Shown here one piece after another: positions 24,877-34,930 of a DNA stretch of 64,000 bases. The translations under genes were made by a program, and so were the position numbers. The notes beneath the pieces are model-generated. The model searched no databases. It was not told the DNA's origin and saw only the letters and a program-made list of their open reading frames with translations. Position 1 is the first letter of the stretch. Each line of letters begins with the position of its first letter. The stretch is from Haliclona indistincta (taxonomy: Eukaryota > Porifera > Demospongiae > Haplosclerida > Chalinidae). The stretch is taken from positions 64,501 through 128,500 of the forward strand of contig OZ024787.1 of the NCBI GenBank assembly GCA_964017065.1, in the 5' to 3' direction.

Positions 24877-26373
24877 GAGTGTGTCCCATATGACAATAGT
24901 TACACGCTGCCTCTTCGTATACTTTTCTTCATCCTCAACAAACTGCTGTTTCCTATTCTTGTTCTATACATTATCTATCGATATGGAATCACTGTCTCTT
25001 CCGGTAAATACAATGCTCCAGTGTTTTTTGCTCAAATGGTTACCACGGTGATTACTGTTGATGCAGATGGTATAATACCATATCCAGATTGGCTTAGAAA
25101 GTTTTACTTCATAATGTACGACGTTTGGAACTTGGAACTACGCCTGCCCAAGTCAGCTGGATTCTGCCTTCACGATGACATGCCAGTTACAATGGTGATT
25201 GCACTAAACTACTGTGTTGCTTTGATTCCTCTGCTAGTTATTATTGCCTTATCACAAATGTTATGATAAGTGGCACTGCAACAGCTGTAGTTGCTTTATC
25301 CAACCACAAAAGGAAAGTCGTTTCAAGAAAGCTATTGTTTGGTTATTTTTCTCTAAGAATGAATACCTCGTCTCTACAATAGCTGCATTCTTTGTTCTGT
25401 CTTACATGAAGATTGCCATTACCACCTGCATGCTCATTACTCCAGCACAGCTCTATAATGGACAGGCTGGCTACAAGTACGTATTGTACTGGGATGGTAG
25501 CCAAAGGTATCCTCAGGATATCTTGCCCTATCTAGTGATAGGTGTTGTGTGCTGTGTGTATCTGATCATGGTACCTCTGTTATCGCTATGCACCAGATAT
25601 TAGTGATGGATTTCTACACCACTTGTTAAGTGGCCTTCAAGCAGACTTCAAGAGCCTCCCAACAGATGAAACAAACAGATGCTTTCCTAACCGAGACCAA
25701 GAGCCGAATCGAGATCATGAGCCGTATAAACGTTCAAGAGATTGCTACAAACTAAAATGCAGCCGAGCCATGGAGTTTTGCAGTATTGACTTTCCTTGTT
25801 GCACAGGCTGCTTCTGTTCGCAAAGCCCTCATGACTATCGTTGGGTTTCTGGAGCATACTTTGGTCTGCATATCTTAATGTTGTTGCCATAATGCTGCCT
25901 CACCTAATGCCATGGTTCATTTGATCTTTCAGATAGTAATATGTTTAGCTGCTGCTGGCTTCTTTGCTGTGTTTCAACCATACGGAAATAATCACAGTGA
26001 AATAGTGAATCGACAAGAAATGGGTGATATGTCGGTGGGTAGTGTGACAAAGAGAACTCCCTCTCAATCAGAATGGTACAACAAGCTTGATGCCTCAGTG
26101 TTCATTATTCTAGCAGCAGTGATCGCTCTCAGTATGTATCAATACTACCTCAGCATGGCCGGCACTGGAGATTCTACAGTAGCTCTTGTTGTGCAGTCCA
26201 TCTTGCTCTTCTTACCTGCACTGTGGTTTGGTATTTGCGCTGTGCATGAGAGTTTGAACAAATTCAAAGAGTTGTTTTCCAACAAGCAGCCGCTTCCTAC
26301 TAACATCATTGAACAAAGTGATGAAGAACAACAACCTCTCCACAACAACAATGATGATGATAATGATTACTAG
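24877..26373 (+). pseudogene. Truncated, frameshifted copy of the multipass membrane gene
   Basis: Starts abruptly in homology to position 21966 of the intact gene (VPYDNSYTLPLRILFF versus VPYDSSYTLPLRILFF) and continues to its own stop at 26373. Nucleotide identity is high throughout. At least three frame breaks are visible: an 8-bp deletion near 25252 (TTATCACAAATG versus TTATCAATAGTTTACAAATG), a deletion near 25582 removing part of the FLLFLRYAP span, and a 1-bp insertion near 25891 (CCATAATGCTGCC versus CCATATGCTGCC). The whole ectodomain and signal peptide are absent. A non-functional duplicate, still young enough to align base by base. Confidence 0.9.
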
Positions 26374-27395
26374 AACACTGCTAGAACACATGTCATTTTA
26401 ATAATGTATGTGTAAATCAAGTATAATCCAAAGTCAGTGAATTAATTCATGCTATGAAACGTTGACCACGGCTGCTATTTTGTTCTATTGGTTTTATGTT
26501 ACCTTTTAGTTTTTACAATTGATGAAGGTAGAGAATTGCATGACTGAAAAACAAGAAAACACCTCTATTGTTACATGTAATTCTTGAGTATCATAGTGTA
26601 AAGAAATAGTTGCAACTGCGACACAAGCTCTGACTGAAACACACAATTGTCATCAAAAATTACTGTAATTGCACATACATTGTAGATAATTTGATTCAGT
26701 AAAACATTGTGCTGGATTATCATGATCAGTAGTGTATAAAAAAATTCACATCTAAGTGATCTGTTTAACCTTTATAAGCTCTAATTATGCCCATTTTGGT
26801 GTCATACTTTCTAGACCTTACTATAACTTCACTAAAATTAAACTGCTAAAATACAACGTACAAAATCCAGTAGCTTTTCGGCGCACCCTCACAAAGCCCA
26901 GCATTACGTTTCTATGGCTTGTTCACCACAAATTTCACCATCATTATTATTTTATGAAGAAATAGCTACCACGAGTCCGCCATCGGCAGACATGCCAAGT
27001 GACCCGCCCCTGATACTGTTAGTTTGAAAATAATATAATTATGTGCATATCTGTAATAATTATGTGACCATTTCTAGGTCTTGGCATGTCTCCGAGAAAA
27101 TGTAACAACTTTATGCGTATGGCTTCAGGACTACATTTTCGCTTATTCTCTATGATTTCAATTCTCTAGTGAGAGATCGACTTGAGTATGGGCAATTGCG
27201 ACTACTGACTCGATCACTGACAAAAACAACACAAATATGAGAGCAATAGCACTAAACCCATTCGAGATATTCGTGAAACAGAATTGGTAGCATCTACATT
27301 GTATCCTATCCTGTACCATAGCAATTACGTCACACACGTAACCTCGAAAGCGGAGGCGTGGCTGCAGCTTGTTTCCCAATTCCAATTCCGCGGGG
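26374..27395. other. About 1 kb AT-rich intergenic region
   Basis: AT-rich sequence between the multipass pseudogene and receptor copy 2. I see no exon-like segment with splice sites, no long repeat and no RNA gene. It should include the promoter of the gene starting at 27396. Confidence 0.5.
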
Positions 27396-29660
27396 ATGTC
27401 TACCAAGGCTGTTGTTACTGTGCAACTGCTCTGCGCCAGTTTGTTGTATCTCCAACATATGTGTACTGGGCAGACGATGAGTAAGGTAACTCGGGGTATT
27501 TTGGAATACCGGGTAATTCGGAATGATTCCGGTATTGACCCTAGCTACTGCAAAACTACAGATCGCCTGGATAAACTATTTCACCACGAGGTAGGTGCAT
27601 CTGTTGGCTCTGCAACGAGCACTCGCTTGGCTGCAGTACGCAGTCATTCACGGTGTAAGAATGGAAAGTGTTGACACGACTAGCCACGCCTCCATGCTAG
27701 CTACCTAGTGAAACTTTGCTGTGTACTGAGATCACTGGTATCTCTTGAAGTTAGACAAAGATCAAAGTGTGCACCAGGTAGCAGAGACTCTACAACGGCG
27801 ATTTGGTGAAATTCTGTTTGCTAGTTTATTAGACATTAACACAAATATTTAATGCAGAAACCATATAACACTTGTAAACAAAGGCGTACGGGGAGTTGAA
27901 ATTCGTATTTATAACAATCCAAAAAGCAAAGCAGACAATATTGCAGCTTGAAACAGCTGTCAAGATATTCAAGGAGTGGCAAAATATCCTCTGCAAGATG
28001 TACAACATCCCAGCAACCATTCTACACGGGGCGTGAATTATGGAGCAACCTAGGACAGAAAGAAACGCACAAATCACAGTTCCATCATCATGCAAACATG
28101 TACAATACCTGAAATCATGCTGAACACAGTCACAGCTGAAGTCACATGCACTCGTGGCTGCACTAAAAACCAGGTTACACGGGAAATACACGGACTATTC
28201 CGAATTACCCTAAATAACGTATTTTCTAGTAGCACTTGCTCTGACCGCTCTGGAGAACGACAGCAAGAACGGATAGCTACCAAACTCAGTATGCACATAG
28301 TCCGAAGGTGGCTGAAGCTTGCTGTGTGGTTAAAGTTTCCGAAACATTACACAGCATATTTACCAGCGAAGAATTCCAAAGAGTATTCCAAAATACCCCG
28401 AGTTACCTTAAGTCGGTATACACGAACGTGTATAAGTGACCAGCTCTGGTTTATTGTTTCGATCTCTTATATGTAGGATGCCGTAGGAATAACACTGTCA
28501 TAATATCAAACAATGCTACGCTTTTGGCGTCCTCGCAAAATATTACCGCTTTTCGAGATAATGTTCCTAATGCGTATCCTTTGGAAAACATAATCACGGC
28601 GTTTTGGTGCGCTGATGAGGGCACTGGAAACTATGTGAACATGACGTTCAGTCAGCCAGTCGTTCTAGAGGGACTTCTCTCTAGCGGTGCTACCAGCGAC
28701 AGCGGTCAAGTACAACATTATGTGTCGGATTTTACGATCTTGTATTCAAAAACTATCGATGGACCTCTACAGCTGTATTCATCTCAAGTGAGTTTCAATC
28801 GCACTTAAAGTTTACTTCATTACATAATGTCCAGAATTTCACTGCAATTTCTTGGAGACAAGAGTACAAATTCGTTGACTCGTTGGCTGGTATAAAGTTT
28901 CAGTTTAGAGTAAATAAATTTCAGACTGCTATGTCCTTTTGCTGGGCACTCAGAATGATTGGTTGTACTCTAGACAGTGGTAAGCAACTCATTATAGCAT
29001 CATGAATAATTGTACTACTGTTCTACAGCTGCACAGGACAATCCTGTGGCGGTTTGTTCCACTACTCCTGCTCCTAGTAGCACTGTGCAACAGACTACTT
29101 GTCCTCGTGCAACCATGGTTACAGTCACTGTACAGCCATCATGTGATAGTGTAGGACAGCAGGAGCAGTCATCACAAGTTGCCGGCGCTATTGGTGGTGG
29201 AATAGCAGTGTTAGTGGTGGGTGTGGTCATGATAATATCAGCTATCATACTGTGCATCGTTACACTAGTCACTGGAAGGAAGACACGGTGAGCATCATGC
29301 TTGCTTGGTTTGTCCTAAATATTGCATGTGATGTTTTCTTAACAGGTCAGTGGAAGTAAAGAACACCAGATCATCGACCGTTCTGAAGCTAGAGAATAAT
29401 GCTCTTTATACCAGCACAATAAAGTATGCATAGTCATCATTATCTCAGCTGTTGTTCAATATGCTCTATACTGTATTAGTTCATCATCAGCTACTTATGA
29501 AGAAGGCGGCACTCTAACCAACACACTATATGGTGATGTAGACACACCAGAGTATGCTGCTGTTGACACTAGTCAGTCATCTTCCAATGTGGTTACCACA
29601 CCAAACCACTGCTACAGAGCTATGGATCACTCCAACAATACTACAACTGACACTAAATAA
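27396..29660 (+). CDS. Discoidin-like (F5/8 type C) single-pass receptor, copy 2
   Basis: Six phase-consistent exons: 27396-27480, 28477-28787, 28835-28979, 29029-29287, 29346-29423, 29480-29660 (352 residues). Signal peptide VVTVQLLCASLLYLQHMCTG; one discoidin-like domain (WCADEGTGNYVNMTFSQPVV ... YVSDFTILYSKTIDGPLQLY ... FQFRVNKF ... CWALRMIGC); Thr/Ser-rich stalk; transmembrane span GAIGGGIAVLVVGVVMIISA; basic stop-transfer TGRKTR; tail with tyrosines in ALYTS, TYEEG, LYGDV and PEYAAV. The discoidin call rests on the pattern of conserved hydrophobics and the terminal Gly-Cys, not on a search. Probably a cell-surface recognition or adhesion receptor signalling through tail tyrosines (inference). 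Intron 1 carries a TA-flanked inverted-repeat element. Confidence 0.85.
27484..28408. mobile_element. Tc1/mariner-like MITE with 26-bp perfect TIRs in receptor intron 1
   Basis: Perfect 26-bp inverted repeats at 27484-27509 (AGGTAACTCGGGGTATTTTG...) and 28383-28408, flanked on both sides by TA (27482-27483 and 28409-28410), the Tc1/mariner target duplication. The 925-bp interior has no transposase-like frame. Removing the element and one TA restores ATGA|GTAAGTCGG, matching the donor of the paralogous copy 1 (ATGA|GTAAGTG). A second 14-bp perfect inverted repeat lies inside (27511-27524 and 28197-28210), so the element is composite or carries long interrupted ends. Confidence 0.88.
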
Positions 29661-29779
29661 TCAGATTATTATAATATCATGCAGTTATGTTAGTAGCATT
29701 AACTACATGCTGTTAAATTTGGGTGTGGCTAATTAAAGCTAGCTTGGCACGGCACTACTACAGTCTCTCTTATAGTGCT

Positions 29780-31309
29780 ATGCATTGCGGCACGATGATA
29801 GCAAGCTCTTCAAGTGGGACAGAATTTAATTTAAGTGAGCTGCCACGCGCTGACATAATCGCTCTATCAGGCGGGAACGATTATGTCAACATGATGTTTA
29901 CAGAGCCAGCTCTGTTGGAAGGAATCCGTTCTTTCGGTCGTGTTATCGAAGATGTTATAGATCAAACTTCTCAATCTTGTACACTCTGTTGCCAGAAGCG
30001 AGTGTAGTTGTACAACAGGGTAAGGTGCATAATGGGTATGTATTATAGTGAAAGTATTTCACAGCAACGTCTCCATCTTGGAATATACATCAGAGACGGA
30101 AGCCATGCATCACAACAAGAAAGCTGCAATTTAGAATCAATGAGTATGGTCGTGTTGATACATTCTTTTGCTTTATACTGGGTTGTACTCTTGATAACAG
30201 TAAGTGCATATTTGGGAGAACAGTTTACAGACTGATATCCTAAAACAGAAAGGCTATGGTTGTTTTGTTTTCTACATCTGATGTTATCCAAACTAGCTAG
30301 TGCTTGTTAAACTGCTAATGCAATCAGCACACTCACTACACTCCAGTTGATCCAGTCCTTGTCCAACCATCAGTGCTGCAGTAACCAGCACCATAGCTTA
30401 CATTACTAGTAGCTGTCCTGCTAATATCAATATGACATATCTACTGACAATCACCAGTACTGTCACTGTAGTGCAGTCATCTTGCGAGATAGCTCAATTG
30501 ACCAGCACCACATTAATTAGTGCATTGGAGGTGTGGCTGGACTAGTATTACTGGTGGGTGTGGTCATGATAGTGCTAGCTATGATACTGTGTATCGACTC
30601 ATTGGTCAACAGAAGGTGAGTTTATAAAACTTTACTTAAGTTTAATGCTATATAATTTCATCATGAAAGAGATTATGTGTTGTTTTTGTACACAGATCAG
30701 TCAATTTGGAAGAATGAACTGAGACAAACTCTAGTACAACTAGAGAATCGTGTACTTTACGAGAGGTTAGCGGCGGTATGTTCAGTATCCCTTTATAGAT
30801 CATAATATTGGATAGGTAGCGTGAGGGCAGCATGATCAGTCAGCAATCAGCTGTACAAGTCAAGCATCATACCTCACCACTTTACGAGTCTGTGCATGGA
30901 GGAAACAAGATGGTGCACACATGAATGCATGATGTTGACCATCCCTTTTAGATCATAATACTGAAATCAAAGCTGATCCTACCAGTGGAGTCGGTCCCAC
31001 CAGTGGAGTCGGTCCCACCAGTGGAGTCGGTCCCACCAGTGGAGTCGGTCCCACCAGTGGAGTCGGTCCCACCAGTGGAGTCGGTCCTACCAGTGGAGTC
31101 GGTCCCACCAGTGGAGTCAGTCCTACCAGTGGAGTTGCTACTATCACTGAGAATGTAGTAGCTGATGATGCACACGACACGGAACATGGTCCCACTGATC
31201 ATCAAGTCAGCATTAGTGCTGACCACAAACTGGTGTTTGAACAATCTAATGTTCCAGTATCAAGTGACAATAGTATGGGAATGCTAGTAAGAAGCGATCA
31301 TGATGTGTA
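29780..31309 (+). pseudogene. Discoidin-like receptor copy 3, degenerate
   Basis: Pieces of the same architecture in order: ectodomain NDYVNMMFTEPALLEGIRSF (about 29880); after a one-base frame shift, YRSNFSILYTLLPEA (about 29955) then GTAAGG; exon piece KLQFRINEYG...FFCFILGCTLDN (to about 30199); TM GGVAGLVLLVGVVMIVLAMI (about 30527-30590) with an in-frame TAG just upstream; tail piece KNELRQTLVQLENRVLY (about 30710-30770), which does not join the TM exon in phase; SPLYESVHGGNK (about 30875-30910); and a repeat-bearing last exon to TAG at 31309. No signal exon was found. The frameshift, stop and phase clash indicate a pseudogene. Confidence 0.7.
30970..31134. repeat. 18-bp minisatellite in the tail exon of receptor copy 3
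   Basis: Nine to ten copies of the 18-bp unit GGAGTCGGTCCCACCAGT with C/T variants. It is open in two plus-strand frames (repeats of GVGPTS or PVESVP). The GVGPTS frame continues to SDNSMGMLVRSDHDV and the stop at 31309, so it was probably the coding one. Confidence 0.9.
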
Positions 31310-31418
31310 GTGTTGTAATTAAACCACAGTGTCGCCATAACAAGTGGTAGAGTAAACGAGCCGTAAACATGTCCGAACACACACCCCGCCTTCAATACAG
31401 CTCAGCTCAATAGTTGTG

Positions 31419-33229
31419 ATGAAGCGTTTGACTGTGCTACTTGTTGCGCTGCTATCTTATTCTGTGGTGGCGAACTCGTCTATAATTGGTGAGTATTTGT
31501 AGCGGCTCACTATCTGATGATAGCGCCGTCCTAATCCTCTGCCTAGTCTGTAGACACACGAGATCACTGAATAAAAACATTTCTACTGTTACTATTGTAA
31601 CTGACGCTGATGATCCTCACGAGCAGAGTGAACTGGAATGGTGTTGGAACTCCAATGATTCGCCTCCTGTAGATAGTTACGTAAACGTTACATTCGCCGT
31701 TCCTGTAGTTTTATCTCGGATTGAAAACGGTGCCGATTCGGCAGTGATGAGATACTCTGTATTCTACTCAAACAGCAACAATGACAAGTCTGTGTTTTAC
31801 GGAGTAAGCAATAACTCTTTACTGCATCAAATAGCTGCTAATGTATTATCTGCCGTAGATCATCGATAATGCTGCAATGCAGCAGTCAACCAGTGAGGAG
31901 CCGGCTGTCGTAGCTACTGAGATGCAGTTTAAAATCCTCAACTTGACACAACAGTTGGATCAAAACAGTGACATATGCTGGGAGCTCACTATTCAAGGAT
32001 GCCTAATGAGTGAAAGTAATGAATTATGTTAATGTTGACTATTTGGGGTTTTCAATTGGTTCATGCAGTGCTAACGTGTGTATCATCAGTTGACAATGCA
32101 GCATCACATTTGAGCACTAGCTCATACGATGGTGAAAGATCATTGCCTGCACCAGATCAAGTGACTATCACAGTAACAGAGCATGTTATTATAGAGACTG
32201 CTTACTGCAGTCCCCAGCAGCAGCAGCTAGTAGGAGTAGCCATTGCTGTTCCAGTAGTGCTGTTAACAGTGCTAATAGTGACAGGAGGAGCACTGGTCTA
32301 CTGCTGCTATAGAACCATTACAGGCAAAGCTGGTATGAAGAAGAGTCCTACACTACTCCAGTACAACAACACACCACTGTACTCAGAAAGGTGTTCAGGT
32401 TAATGTGATCTGACTAATCCTATCATACTCTTATTATAGGATGCCTGGCGTATCTAATCCACTAGCCATACACAATGGTGCAACAGATCACTCAGAAAGG
32501 TACATAACATATAGTAGCACTTCAACACATGATAACTGCATTGAAATTTATTCCTCACCATGCAGACCTCCAAATGTTGTCTATGAGACAATTCATGATT
32601 TCTTGTCACAGTCTGAGCCTGCATCACTAACACTAGAGACTGATGCATCTCTGCCTGCACCAGCTGATGATAGGTTACAGGCTAGTGGGACTGCTGTAGA
32701 ATCATTACCACATAGATCTACTGAATTGCAGCCCGGATCAGATCATTCACAGCCCGGATCAGATCAATCACAGCCCGGATCAGATCAATCGCAGCCCGGA
32801 TCAGATCTATCACAGCCCGGATCAGATCAATCACAGCCCGGATCAGATCAATCACAGCCCAGATCAGATCAATCGCAGCCCGGATCATATCAATCACAAC
32901 CCGGATCAGATCAATCACAACCCGGATCAGATCAATCACAGCCCGGATCAGATCATTCACAGCCCGGATCAGATCAATCGCAGCCCGGATCAGATCAATC
33001 ACAACCCGGATCAGATCAATCACAGCCCGGATCAGATCAATCGCAGCCCGGATCAGATCAATCACAACCCGGATCAGATCAATCACAGCCCGGATCAGAT
33101 CAATCACAACCCGGATCAGATCAATCACAGCTCGGATCAGATCAATGCCAGCCTGGACCTGATAAATTTCAACCCAGATCAAAAGAATCAATGCACATCA
33201 CCAGTTTTAATGAATCCGGGCCTGAATGA
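31419..33229 (+). CDS. Discoidin-like single-pass receptor, copy 4, with repeat-rich tail
   Basis: Five phase-consistent exons: 31419-31488, 31547-31803, 31859-32015, 32069-32390, 32440-33229 (531 residues). Signal peptide LTVLLVALLSYSVVANSS; ectodomain with WCWNSNDSPP, YVNVTFAVPVVLSRI, MRYSVFYSN and terminal CWELTIQGC, a diverged discoidin-like domain; stalk; TM VGVAIAVPVVLLTVLIVTGG; tail with tyrosines in PLYSE, RYITYS, IEIYSS and VVYETI (fits the ITIM pattern V-x-Y-x-x-I), then about 20 repeats of PGSDQSQ. The exon 2 acceptor (31545-31546) was chosen because it keeps the frame. Likely a surface recognition receptor; ligand unknown. About 60% of the tail exon is repeat, so length may vary between alleles. 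Confidence 0.83.
32731..33150. repeat. 21-bp coding minisatellite (PGSDQSQ) in the receptor tail
   Basis: About 20 copies of a 21-bp unit (CCCGGATCAGATCAATCACAG with A/G variants) in exon 32440-33229, all in frame and encoding PGSDQSQ. Units differ mostly by silent changes or single residues (H for Q, R for G, Y for D). Confidence 0.95.
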
Positions 33230-33483
33230 TGGCTGGATCACATCATAATGATACACAAATCCATTCCTAAACAAACTAATTCCATGTACGTGTACTCATC
33301 AGAAGTTTTACAGGATTAGCTAAAATAGCTGCCTGCATACCAAATAATTATAGCATGCAGCACTGACTAGTAAGGGCTCGGTCACACTGCGATAACGACA
33401 ACGACAATTTTGGCGTTAACGTACGTTCGCGCGCGCGCCGCGCACGCTTGTGTGCTAGCGAACACGTGCGCTCAAACTCAAAG

Positions 33484-34806
33484 ATGGATCCCGGGCTGCT
33501 GTTTACTGTGTCATGCGTCATGTCCTCTACTGCTTCGCTACTGGATATAACACAGCATTCAAGCCACTCGAAAACACGTATCCATCTCCCGAAGCGCCTC
33601 TCCGGCTCAGCTGCTCGACGTCGGCGAAACACGGCAGGACTCATCGTTCTGTTGTTGCCTGAGTTTCAAAAGTTGGTCAGTTCTTTTCGAAGCCCACGGC
33701 GTTTTTGGGCAGCACCAAGAGGTAAAGGATTTTGGGAGAATGAAGTGAAGTGGAACTGGGTGAACATGGGAGAGCAATTTCCCGATTATGAAGAAGCACA
33801 GTACATCAACCATTACAGAATGACCAAGGGGACATTTCAGTTTCTTTGTGAGAGGTATGGAAAAATGCTAAAAAAGCAAACAACTCGGCTGCGCCAACCT
33901 ATTCCCTACCCAAAAAGGCTTGCAATAGTCATACACTGGATGGCTCATTGTCTTACCTTTACACAATTGGCAGCATTGTATGCTATTGCTAAGTCTACTG
34001 CTATAGCAATTGTACATGAAGGGATCACTGTATTGCATAAAGAACTTGTACCTGAATCAATTAGACTCCCCACTGGTTCTGAGTTTGACCAGGTTATGTA
34101 CGATTTTAAGTCTCTGTGTGGGTTGCCTCTTTGCGCTGGTGCACTGGATGGAACATTCATGAGGATACGGAAGCCATCGGTATTTGGTGACACATACTAC
34201 TGTTACAAACGCTTCACTGCCATCATTGTACTAGGTTGTGTTGATGCTCGTGGGGTGTTCACTTATGTTAATTCTGGTAGACCAGGCTCTGTAGGAGATT
34301 CATATACCTTCAGGCACTGCTTACTCGGCAAGAAGATACGAGACAAAGAATGGCTCAATAATGATCCCAAAAGAATAGAAGGAGTAGATGTACAGCCCTA
34401 CATAGTTGCAGACTCAGCGTTCCGTCTTTCCAGTAGTGTTATGAAGTGTTTCGATGAATCTCATGGTAGACTAAGTCGTCGTAAACGGAGCTTCAACTAT
34501 GCTTTAATTCGTACCCGTCGTGTTGTAGAACAGGCATTTGGGCGTTTGAAAGGGAGATGGAAGATAATGGATGGATGCAATCTGAATGACCCAACATTTG
34601 CTAGTCGTGTTGCGGTAGTGTGTTGTGCCCTTCACAATGTTTGTGAGAGATATCAATGCCCCTTTGAGAGTTCTTGGTTGCCTAACAGTAGTGCATACAC
34701 TGATGGTGGAGCAACTACATCTCAACAATCTCCTAGTGTACAATCAGCATTAATCAGAGATGCTCTTTCAAAGTATGTACATCGCACCCACCCTGCTCCT
34801 CACTAA
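33484..34806 (+). CDS. PIF/Harbinger DDE transposase (HARBI1-like)
   Basis: An intact 440-residue frame starting at MDPGLLFTVS. It cleaves DNA at the element ends and inserts at a 3-bp target. The catalytic triad context is visible: first Asp in CAGALDGTFMRI, second Asp in YIVADSAFRLS, Glu in VVEQAFGRLKGRW. Also present are the family motifs NSGRPGSVGDSYTFR and CCALHNVCER, and a helix-turn-helix-like stretch HWMAHCLTFTQLAALYAIAK upstream. The length matches the family. No frame disruption, so it may still be active or only recently silent. The Myb-like partner encoded on the other strand would bind the ends and bring the transposase to the nucleus (known for the superfamily). Confidence 0.95.
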   Translation: MDPGLLFTVSCVMSSTASLLDITQHSSHSKTRIHLPKRLSGSAARRRRNTAGLIVLLLPEFQKLVSSFRSPRRFWAAPRGKGFWENEVKWNWVNMGEQFPDYEEAQYINHYRMTKGTFQFLCERYGKMLKKQTTRLRQPIPYPKRLAIVIHWMAHCLTFTQLAALYAIAKSTAIAIVHEGITVLHKELVPESIRLPTGSEFDQVMYDFKSLCGLPLCAGALDGTFMRIRKPSVFGDTYYCYKRFTAIIVLGCVDARGVFTYVNSGRPGSVGDSYTFRHCLLGKKIRDKEWLNNDPKRIEGVDVQPYIVADSAFRLSSSVMKCFDESHGRLSRRKRSFNYALIRTRRVVEQAFGRLKGRWKIMDGCNLNDPTFASRVAVVCCALHNVCERYQCPFESSWLPNSSAYTDGGATTSQQSPSVQSALIRDALSKYVHRTHPAPH

Positions 34807-34930
34807 CATTCGCTTAATTGTAACTCATAATCAATAACATTGTAATAATAATACTTGTTGTTATTATTAAATCAGAATTGATAATTACGTTTTGTAGTGC
34901 TACTGCTAGCTATTATAGCTAGAATTATTA

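Noticed and set aside
26374..27395. Possible gene in the AT-rich spacer (a 69-codon frame near 26756)
   Set aside because: Too short, AT-driven composition, no splice context or recognisable motif.
30948..31244. Minus-strand STGGTD repeat frame
   Set aside because: Shadow of the 18-bp repeat; the plus-strand GVGPTS frame fits the receptor tail position.
32718..33191. Minus-strand Ile/Asp/Leu/Arg repeat frame
   Set aside because: Antisense shadow of the PGSDQSQ coding repeat; the plus-strand frame is continuous with a good TM receptor.
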